Made by a program: the position numbers and the translations under genes
Notes under the pieces: generated by a model
The model's input: the letters and a program-made list of their open reading frames with translations, nothing else
What the model was told of the DNA's origin: nothing
Database searches by the model: none
Shown here: piece by piece, positions 55,721 through 64,000 of the stretch
Layout of the letters: each line of letters starts with the position of its first letter
Numbering within the stretch: the first letter of the stretch is position 1
Assembly (NCBI GenBank): GCA_035079385.1
Contig: JAVHKY010000004.1
Span: forward strand, 20,119,001 to 20,183,000
Reading direction: 5' to 3'
DNA length: 64,000 nucleotides
Source: Aspidiotus rigidus
Lineage: Eukaryota > Arthropoda > Insecta > Hemiptera > Diaspididae

Positions 55721-56617
55721 AAGAACTGTAATGACGTAAATGAACAGACATACACAGGTAATTCGTCAAAATCATATTTTCGAGTGTGAATTACGGACAC
55801 GTACGTAGGAAACTTGCCAACGAAAAATTTCGCGTAATTTATTTTCCGAGTTTCGTTCTTGGAAAAAAAGATAATCTGATGTGAAATATATACGAAGTTT
55901 GGTAAATTTCACTGTCTCCCCTTGCCCCGCTCAAATTGTTCTTCAGTGCTTTCAAGGAACAAAATAATCAAAGAGAACTTGATTTTGGTGGTATTCAATA
56001 AAGTATCATCGAGTGTGCTGAAATTACTTACGGTATTTTTTGTAAGTGAAGCTCGACGACATTCTTGAATTCTTTTCAGACTAACCGTAACTCTTTCTGC
56101 CCTGGCGAAGAGTCTTATTGAGCTATCTAAAAACCTTATGTGATCCAACAGACGCTTATATATATTTTTTCTTTATTTCTCGGTGTACGTTTCAAGAATT
56201 TGGAACGTAATAATTTTCAATTTGATGGTTCTGGAGCCCCTTCACGCTCTGCCCAGAGCGCTTGAGATTGTTCACAGAGCTCAGGAAATTTTTTAAAAAT
56301 CTTATCACTTATCAGAACTATTACCACCAGTTTTCAAAAAATATCGCAGCTTATTTTATCCGCTAGCAATTAAGGCGAGTTTTTAGGTCTTCATTTCGAT
56401 CGAATCTCTTTTGAGAGCTTAGTAATATAGGAATTTTTGTAAATCTCCCTCCACTTGGATACGAATTAGAAATCGAATTTCCTTCAAGTCCTTTCTCCCC
56501 CTTAAGTATTATTTATAACTGGATGGTCGAAACATTGCTGTGTCCCCCACCCTTATGTATAGGAATAGGTCGAAGATCGCAATTTGTGTTCGGAATCGTT
56601 TCAAGTCCCACGCCTCT

Positions 56618-57972
56618 TATATATGTTACAATTAAAACCCGAAATCAGTAAATTCTAAAATTCACTACTCAAAACTACTGTAGTTGCCACAAATGACTTT
56701 AGTCAGAACTAGTTTTGACTAGTTAATTCTAGAATTAAAAAAATTGTTTGAATTCATCAGTAAATTCTAGTTATGACTGAAATGAATTGAAATTGTTCGA
56801 GTTCAAAAGGTGATGGTGTTTCCAGACATACTTCGGCCAAATTGATAGATATTTGGTAGTTCTGTTCAACTTTGAGGATAAGTAGCTCACACTGGGATAA
56901 AATATACGAAAAAGTTCTAAATTTTTCTTCCTTAATTCACACATTAAACCGCATATCATACGAATTCGTCGGCCTATAAACGTTACAAGAGCAAATCTAA
57001 CAGTGACTAATTGACGCACACCATTCTAGTACAAACAAGCTTTGTGAAAAGAAAAATTCAAGGGTCTTGGAGGCTGGAGGCACTTTGTCTCTGTAGGTAC
57101 CTTGCCTCCGTCTCCAATGAGGCGAAGATGGTGAGGATTTAAACCAAGATGTTGGAGGCTGGAGCATTTTGCCTCCAGAGGTACCTTGCTTCCACCTAGA
57201 GGCTTGGAGGTGCTTCCAAAGACCCTTTAGGAGGCACTTTTTTCAACAGTATTCTATTCCTCGAAACCTCATTCAGCCACTTTGATGCTAGCGCTGCTCG
57301 GTTCGGAGAAAAGCCAAAGTTTTAAATACACCTTCTGAGTATCATCTGTCATCTGGCAACACTGGTAGGCCAATATGCTACATCTGGTCACACTGATCAA
57401 CATTACAAGTGCCTTCGGAGGCGTCTCCAAAGACGTCTTCGGTTTCTTCGACAGTGCCTCCGGAGGCATTTTCTCCAATCTCAGTAATTGCGCTGGAGGC
57501 ATTTGGAGGTACTTCCAGAGACATACTTTCGAGGTCAGAAGACACCTCCAAACGTGTCCACTGGAGGCAACCGGAGTCGGAGAGTCATTTTCTGTATTCG
57601 TTCCGGACGCCTCTAAAAAAAAATATGCCTCCAACACCCTTGATAAAAATGCAATTACATTTGTACTAGGGAAGAAATTCATTTTACTGATTAGATTCAC
57701 CCTTCTTGTTTTCGCTAGTTAAAACTAGTTTTCCCTGACAATCATAATTTCTTCTCTATTTCACTTTTTACTAGTCAATTCTAGTTTTCACTAGTAAAAA
57801 CTAGTTTTACCTGAAATTATTTAAGTTAAAACTAGCTCCAACGCTGAGGGTCACGGTAAATTCTAGAGTTAACTAGTCGAAACTAGTTCTGACTAAAGTC
57901 ATTTGTGGCAACTAGTTTTGGCTAGTGAATTTTAGAATTTACTGATTTCGGGTTTTAACTGTAACATATATA
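56618..57972. mobile_element. 1.35-kb non-autonomous element with about 115-bp TIRs
   Basis: The left arm (56618-56736) and right arm (57858-57972) are inverted copies of high identity. They begin tatatatgttaca, then ttaaaacccgaaatcagtaa, and include repeated aaaactagtt motifs. The interior contains many 'ggaggc/gcctcc' strings (57060-57630) and no transposase frame. Flanking TA-rich sequence makes the target duplication ambiguous. Superfamily unknown. Confidence 0.7.
57040..57640. repeat. GGAGGC/GCCTCC-rich low-complexity core
   Basis: Dozens of ggaggc or gcctcc hexamers without fixed period fill the interior of the long-TIR element. The open frames on both strands here (57269-57700 and 57375-57722) come from this bias. 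Confidence 0.6.
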
Positions 57973-58439
57973 TTAACTGTTCGGAGGTAAAGACATGTTT
58001 ACAATCTCTCTATTTCTCTCATATATTTTTCAAGTATCCCTTTTTCTATCTGGCACGTAGGAGAATACTTTCAATTATACTCTATCTCTGTTTTTCATTT
58101 TATTCTGTCTTTATTCTCATTTCACTTTAATTTATCATTTCCTTGGAATTTATATTTTGTTGTAACATGAATGCTTGTACTGACTTGAAATAATTATAGT
58201 CTTAATGCTCAGCTGCTTACGAAATAATTAAGACTTATTTAGGTAACAAATTCTTGACTATTTGTTCTGATCTCGAACAATTGATCGACTCCAGGTATTT
58301 TCTGTTTTCATTTCTTCGTACACTATTTGGAATTAATTCCTCTCCTGTCATACTTTCCTTGTTTAAGCTCTTCCTTTGGTCTCTTGAAACTCATTTTCAT
58401 AAACACCTGAATTTATGAGTCCCCTTAATGTTGAATAGT

Positions 58440-58960
58440 TTATCCTTCCTCCTAAATATATTTCACTTAAACGTCAGACCTCATCTCACAATATTACATG
58501 CAGAATTGTTTTGTGTCTTCAAGCAACTTCTCAGCCATATTTGAGAATGATATACTTTGAAAAGTGCCCCAGAACATGTGTACTTCCCTCCGTTTGCAAA
58601 ATCCTCTGCTTCTTTACTTTGTTCTTATCTCTTCCAACTTACCCGTCGACTTCCGGGTCTCAACGACTGTTTCACTGTCCGATTCCCTCTTCTCTTTTCA
58701 ACGTTTATTCAACTTATCCGCGTCGATTCATATGCCCGACTTCCTCCCTCCCTCATTAATAAGATCGTCAGTTCTCCTTATTTAAATTTGAGACCACAGT
58801 CAGGAATAAGATGCGGTTTATTGTGCTGCCGCGAAATTTTACTCCGCTCCTTCAAATGGTCAATCCCTTTCCTAAAACAGCTCTCTCCAAAAATTAATCG
58901 ATTCAACTTTTCTTGTTCTTCACCTTCTTCCTGCCTGTAGCCCATAATTCTCGTACTATA
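58440..58960 (+). pseudogene. Possible Jockey/I-type pol C-terminal remnant
   Basis: Overlapping + strand frames carry LINKIVSSPYLNLRPQ and a Cys-containing stretch, loosely like the W..NKL..IKP segment after RNase H in Jockey/I-type pol. No GHTxLTH or CxxC block is clear. Weak support. Confidence 0.3.
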
Positions 58961-59599
58961 GACTCTAATTGACACAGTGATAGCTCGAAAACATAGCCAT
59001 TAACTGCGAACAAGTAATCTAAACTATGGAACATGAACAACTGTTGGAAATCGAAAATAGGCCACCACTCAAATGGGAGAACTCGTGTAACGCTATAATA
59101 AAATTCTTTAATTAGAATACATTGAAATTGATGAAATTTATCAGTCCTGTTAGGATAATTTTAAGGTTTCAGTTTTTATAAAAGAATCGTCGTATGAATC
59201 ACTCCATAAATTTCAGCCTTGATAACACTGAAGAGGAAGCAACATTCTAAACATAAATCCTCTTTAATTATCGTCAAATATTTTTCACCGTATGAGGATA
59301 TCATTATTCTTGAATTCTTTGTCAACCAACATCAAAGCACGCGAGGTAACGTAAATGGTATCTAAGCAGAAAAAAGGTAAACGAAGTGAAATGTTTGCAA
59401 GTATGTTCGAACCAAAGACTGTCAAAAAAACTCGCTGATAACGTTCGTTCTTAATTCTTTAAAATGCTCCGTATTTCATGTAACTTTTAGAATGGTCCTA
59501 TGTATATTACCTCGTTAATAACCTCTTGTGTTGTTCATGAGCAAACATGAATTAGTTTTGCCAGGAGTGCATATTACTACCTAATTTCTACGTTTGTTT

Positions 59600-59905
59600 G
59601 TGAACAACCAAAAAATGGTTTGGTGAGAACATACGAACATTCCATTTTTGATTATTTATCAATTTTTCGAAATGATCTACTCGCATCGCTAGCCGGGCAT
59701 TTTACAGCCCTGAGTTCAGCGAGTGATCTTATCAGTGCAGGTTTCTGGTACCGGCGACAACATTGTAATATTGCCTCTCTCTGCAACAGATCTCATGCGG
59801 CTCGGTGAGCTGGAAGGATATTTTCTCGAGCGGGACTAGAACCTGCGACACTTCGTTTCACAGTCTATTACTCAAACCGCTCGTCCACCGAGACCACACG
59901 GTAAT
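59600..59905 (-). repeat. tRNA-derived SINE-like element
   Basis: The - strand from about 59901 reads a tRNA-like head: tctcggt, A-box-like tggacgagcggtttgag, and B-box ggttctagtcc 45 bases further on. A 3' strand ctcgaga pairs with tctcggt. The anticodon arm is not clean, so a functional tRNA is unlikely. The roughly 220 bases downstream (to 59600) may be the SINE body. No second copy is in this window, so SINE is an inference. Confidence 0.45.
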
Positions 59906-60194
59906 TCGAAGCCTTCGCGCGAACGATTGAACAGGTAGAAGACTGAATAATAACATGACGTCACGATGGATTTTCGCGAAAAGGGCCTATAGTCGGTTCA
60001 CGTTAAAAGTAACAAGCTACCTCGCAGGCGAGCTAGTACGGCGGTCGGCTTCCTAGTTTGACGATAGGGCTCGCTACTTAAAACACTTCGAACATAGAGA
60101 TACATGAAACGCGTATTCGCAAATACTTTTCAAAACGCCTCACACTGGACGGAATTGCAATTCTAGCTGGACAAAAATCATAAGTATTTTTTTT

Positions 60195-61010
60195 TCTCGT
60201 TGTAATGGTTTCCTGGAAGTAAAATTCAACGTAGAATTCGAAAATGATATCAGATGTTGCCCTTAGGCCTTTGAAAAGGCTCTGAACTAGGTACCAAATT
60301 ACTTTTTTTTTGCGTAATTAAGGTATCAATCCAATTGCTGCTTTAGTCAAATACAACGTACAATTCAAAAATGACATCAGATTTCACCGTTAGGCCTTTG
60401 AAAAGGCTCTAAACCATCAAAATTACATCCTTTGAAAAGGTTCTAAAAATCTAAACCATAAAAATTACTTTTTTCTGATATGAATACCAATCCAATTGCT
60501 ACTTTCGTGAAATTGAATGAAGAATTTGAAAAATGACATCAGACTTTACCGTTAAGCCTATGGAAAGCTCTGAACCATCAAAATTGCAGTCATTTGAAAA
60601 GGCTCTCAACCATCAAAATTACTCTTTTCCTTGCGTAATTATCAATCCAATTGATGCTTCAGTCAAATTCAACGTAGGATTTAAAAATGACATCAGATTT
60701 TACCGTTAGGCCTTCGAAAAACTCCAAACCATCGAAATTACATCCTTTGAAAAGGTTCTGAACCATAAAAATGACTGTTTTCTGATACGAATACCAAACC
60801 ATTGCTACTTTCGTGAAATTCAACGTAGAATTAGAAAATGATATCAGACTTTACCGTTAAGCCTTTGGAAAGCTCTGAACCATCAAAATTACTTTTCTTA
60901 TATAAATACTAATCCGATTGCTACTTTGGTAAAATTCAACGCAAAATTGGAAACTCTTGTCATATTTTACTAGTTATGTTCCTAAAAGGAAATATAAGCC
61001 TTTGTAAAGC
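60195..61010 (+). repeat. Tandem repeat, about 110-160-bp units, six copies
   Basis: Each unit contains 'caatccaattgctactt', 'aaattcaacgtagaatt', 'aaaatgacatcagacttta', 'ccgttaagcctttggaaa' and 'ctctgaaccatcaaaatta'. Units begin near 60215, 60330, 60485, 60645, 60790 and 60905. Small internal duplications (cctttgaaaaggctct) vary the length. Non-coding. Confidence 0.8.
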
Positions 61011-62580
61011 TCTTTAAACTTGGTCAGCATAGATGGAATGTGCAATCAGCCTTGTTAGCCAATAATCATCGTGAAAAGCGTTAGCTTCCAGAACTCGATT
61101 TTTATTTGTGAATGAAAGCAAGAAGTGGTTGAAGTAGAATTATTGAACTAGATTGAAATACTTTAGTTCAGTTTGTAGTTCCGTATTGAGAACATTGAGA
61201 TTTGATAAATGTAAATGCTTTTAAAGATATGATCGAAGGTAGGTATATGATTGTAACAACACAAATAACGATAATAGTAACAATAACATCAAATAAAACA
61301 AAATTTTTGGGAATACTATAGATACTCTTCTGCTTAAAACTTCAAAAAAAAAGTACCCTCTCTCTCTAAAATTTTCAAATATACTCTTTCTCCAATAATT
61401 AGTGTTCCTTTAACAACTATTTTATTATCTTTCTAAAACAATCATGATTATACTCTTTTTTGTCGTCACAACAGGTTTCAAAGTTCTTTTTTTTTTTTTT
61501 TTTCGAAATTTAATAATTAATCTGATCACCCTGCACCAACTAGAGAACGGATTTTCGGGGCTGAAAATTTAAAATTTGGCTCTAGAAACCCAAAATACGG
61601 CATTATTTGGCATTTGAAAAATAGAGTGCAATATAGAAAAAAAAACAACATCTCTATCCTGAATGGAGGACAATAAATGATTAAAAAAAAACTTTCAACT
61701 CGAGATGGGAAGGACTTAAAAATGGGATGTAACATAAAAAAAATTGCGTTCTTAACTTCGTTTTTTTTTTCAAAATTGATGAATATTGCACATTTCAGCC
61801 ATTTTCCCCATTCTTGACATTTACTCCATTTTTGGCATTGTTTGGCAAGATAAAATTTCCCTCCCAGACCTCCTGTCCTCTATTTTGTGCTCACAACTTA
61901 TTAGCACTTCAATACATATTGATGGTTTGTTTCTTATCTAAAGAATATTTACTCCTCTCTCATTTATGTTCAAATAAGCATTGGATATAAAGGCCTACAC
62001 ATCAGAAATTTATGCAGTATTTCAATAAAAAAACTGTCATGATAATTGAATTGTTCACTAAAAAGTCATCTTAGATAGAATTAGTTATTCAAATCTGATT
62101 AGACGTAATATTGTTCTTCACAGAAAATAGAATTTGACCCTGATCTTTATATTGGATACCTATTATACAAAAATTCAACTTTGTAAGTACAACAGTTCTG
62201 TCTTTCGAGACAAGTAATCCATTCTACTTAAAAAGAAATCTGAAACGTCCAGAGTTCTAGACTAAAAAAATAGTTTTCACGCCCTCCGGTGGGCTCAACA
62301 GTAAAATAATGAAACAGCTGTTTTATGTCTGATGAACCTTGCACTTCAACTGAAATCCCTATATACATGGAAATGGACAAAAGTGGACGCTGAACCGCAT
62401 AGAATATTGTTCTTAATTGAGCTAGCTTTTGATTCAATAAGGTCCCAGACCAATACTTTTTAATACTTTTTTTATCTGGTCCATTTTCGATGGAACCACA
62501 TTGGTAAAATTCAGAAATACTGTAGTATACTTTTGAGGGCCGTTAACAGAGCGTAGATCGCTCAAAATATTGCGATATTA
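61011..62580. other. Region without recognisable genes
   Basis: AT-rich. A poly-T run lies at about 61485-61503. A ggaggacaataaatg string at 61662 resembles the 3' ends of the Jockey-type elements at 26.9 and 41.3 kb. Confidence 0.4.
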
Positions 62581-62584
62581 TTGA

Positions 62585-63217
62585 TCCCCTAATGTCTGCC
62601 AGTTTAACCAACTGGTATATAGCCTTCCTGCTGACATAGGTATCCCCATCGGATCACCTCTGGGGTCCCTCATTTCTGAGGTTTTCATGGACAGATTTGA
62701 GTCTGAGCTCTTCCAGTCTGACCATCCTCTTCTTGCCCACATCGCCCTTCGGCACCGCTATGTGGACGATGTCCTATGCGTCTGGCGTGGTCCCAGTGAA
62801 CTCATCCTAGCGTTCCTCACCTACTTGAATGGTTTGTACCCTAGCATTGAATTCACTGTTGACATCGGTGGAGCAAAAATAAATTTCCTCGACCTCACTA
62901 TCCACCTCGAGGACAACGGTTACGCCTACAGTATTTACCGTAAGCCCATCTCCACCGATGCCACCGTCCACGGCTCCTCCTTCTACCCCCTCCCCCATAA
63001 GCTGGCCGCTTACCACTACTTCATCAACCGGTTGGTTTCCGTCCCCCTAACACGTCAAGGTTTTGACAACGAGCTAGCGATAATCAAGTACATTGCTTCC
63101 AAAAACGGAATCCACATCGACATCGATGGGATGGTTAGAAAGAAGATGACCAAGGTCACCCTCAGCAAGACCACAGTTTTCAACCATTCTCCGTACTACC
63201 GAGAAACTGATCTGTAA
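62585..63217 (+). CDS. Penelope-like element RT, C-terminal half, open frame without endonuclease
   Basis: An uninterrupted 210-codon frame enters at 62585 after a TGA, without an ATG at its start (first ATG 62687). It contains LPADIGIPIGSPLGSLISEV (motif B, 62624-62683) and HRYVDDVLCVW (intact YVDD, about 62757-62787). INFLDLTI (62880-62900), YSIYRKPISTDATVHGSSFY (62930-62990) and the start of the thumb (IDIDGMVRKKM) follow, to a stop at 63215-63217. The linker, GIY-YIG domain and the RT N-terminal half are missing. It is the only PLE copy here with no frameshift, so it is the youngest, or a stretch under recent constraint. The 3' region follows directly. Confidence 0.8.
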   Translation, partial: SPNVCQFNQLVYSLPADIGIPIGSPLGSLISEVFMDRFESELFQSDHPLLAHIALRHRYVDDVLCVWRGPSELILAFLTYLNGLYPSIEFTVDIGGAKINFLDLTIHLEDNGYAYSIYRKPISTDATVHGSSFYPLPHKLAAYHYFINRLVSVPLTRQGFDNELAIIKYIASKNGIHIDIDGMVRKKMTKVTLSKTTVFNHSPYYRETDL

Positions 63218-63420
63218 CATGAGAGTATTATTCGATGATGTAATTACTTCTTTCTCATGTTTCTTCTTGTTCTTCTCTCCCTTATACACTGTATTTGTAA
63301 CCTTTTTATTTCATTTTCAGTTGAGTTTTTATTCTGATGATGGCATGACGCCGAAAGCGCTCAATATATAGTGTGTTCGATCGTGTCAATTGTTTTAATT
63401 TTGTCACGTCGTTACTAGAG
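63218..63420 (+). mobile_element. PLE 3' non-coding end with hammerhead-like core
   Basis: CTGATGA (63334-63340), a ggc/gcc stem with loop atgac, and GAAA (63353-63356) follow the open frame, then gcgctc. This is the best match in the window to the hammerhead ribozyme core known from PLE terminal repeats. Stem I and III partners and a cleavage site could not be fixed by eye. Confidence 0.6.
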
Positions 63421-64000
63421 GGAATTAGCAATTTCTTCTAACGAATAGTCAAAAATTAAGTCAAAAGTGTTCTCCGCACTTGGACCTCCTCTGTGTGAAA
63501 TTTAGAAGTTTTCAGTTTCACGTACGTGGGTTCAGTATCACGTGTATGGAGCATACAACATTCCAGCTGAGCAATCCATAACCCTCGCAACGGTTTGACC
63601 GAAGCGTGCTGACCTGCAAAGTAGCTACTTTTGATAACCCTTCATCTCTAAACACAGAGAGAGGTGCGGGAGTTCTTTTCCACCCAGACTCCGACCACGA
63701 AAGATCAGCGTACCTCATGTTTCATCGAGCATATAAGCCGTTGACGAGCAACTTTATCTGCGAGTAGTCTTGCATCGTGAAATACATACTTACTATCAGG
63801 CTATCATTATTTTCCTCGCCTCTATTTCTATCTCAAGACTTTTTTGTTCAACTTTATTGAGAATCTTATGGGTGGAATTGATTTCAAATAGAAAAATATG
63901 ATTATTTTTCTTGATGTTCTGATTGTTGTTTCTGGTATCATATGTGTATCAATGGAAAGGTTATGATATTAATATATTGTTCATGAGCTTGAATCTTAGA
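63421..64000. other. Region without recognisable genes
   Basis: No motif, repeat or gene was recognised to the end of the window. Confidence 0.4.

Noticed and set aside
56034..56148. - strand open segment with a gtaagt donor near 56034
   Set aside because: No credible acceptor upstream and no recognisable protein; kept only as a possibility.
57269..57722. Overlapping open frames on both strands of 115-143 codons
   Set aside because: Produced by the ggaggc/gcctcc hexamer bias in the long-TIR element.
63206..63320. Possible intron in the PLE (gtaacatgag to ttcattttcag)
   Set aside because: The donor is not a good consensus and joining it gives no continuation of the PLE protein; an internal deletion explains the missing domain better.
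1..64000. CRISPR array, bacterial operon or LTR retrotransposon
   Set aside because: No regular short repeats with unique spacers, no prokaryotic gene packing, no paired LTRs or gag/protease/integrase motifs were seen.

Overview
This is a eukaryotic, AT-rich, intron/intergenic-type window dominated by old and nested transposable elements. There is no operon-like gene packing. The mix of Penelope-like elements (PLEs), Jockey/I-type and RTE-type non-LTR retrotransposons, a Polinton/Maverick polymerase relic, Helitron ends, hAT and other TIR elements points to an arthropod, most likely an insect. I cannot name the species. All family calls come from motifs read by eye; no search was run.

Layout. 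0-3.4 kb: RTE reverse-transcriptase tails, one split by a head-to-head pair of PLE copies flanked by an 18-bp duplication. 3.4-9.5 kb: AT-rich sequence without recognisable genes. 9.5-11.95 kb: first large cluster of a modular repeat (here 'module A/B/C') that recurs at about 0.6-1.1, 19.5-20.8, 35.4-35.8 and 47.9 kb. 12.1-12.9 kb: two phase-compatible candidate host exons on the + strand. 13.1-15.7 kb: a decayed PLE, a Polinton DNA polymerase B fragment and a PLE tail. 15.7-17.6 kb: a hAT-type terminus and a complete-looking non-autonomous Helitron. 18.1-20.9 kb: Jockey-type fragments on the - strand, the module A/B/C array, and a MITE inside an RNase H fragment. 21.3-22.0 kb: an unrecognised - strand open segment and a CpG-rich patch. 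25.3-26.95 kb: a Jockey-type element carrying a 415-bp hAT-type insertion. 29.5-31.4 kb: R1-like and Jockey-type pol remnants on the - strand, the latter holding a 176-bp PLE-like foldback. 33.4-35.4 kb: duplicated Jockey-type 3' parts. 36.85 kb: a second Helitron 3' end. 38.4-41.3 kb: a Jockey-type element split by a PLE with an 11-bp duplication. 43.3-44.9 kb: another Jockey-type relic. 46.4-47.8 kb: a second head-to-head PLE. 48.4-49.5 kb: CpG-rich patch. 50.9-53.0 kb: a 2-kb degenerate minisatellite with a MITE inside. 53.7 kb: a second foldback. 56.6-58.0 kb: a long-TIR element. 59.8 kb: a tRNA-like/SINE head. 60.2-61.0 kb: a tandem repeat. 62.6-63.4 kb: the best-preserved PLE, lacking its endonuclease domain.

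The most informative signals are structural. PLE insertions of three kinds carry 11-18-bp target duplications inside other retroelements. A 32-nt PLE tail extension reads as the start codon and first codons of a PLE protein, and is conserved in a second PLE subfamily. Hammerhead-like stem-loops sit at PLE 3' ends, and a modular minisatellite is spread through the window. Apart from the few weak exon candidates, no host gene could be supported.
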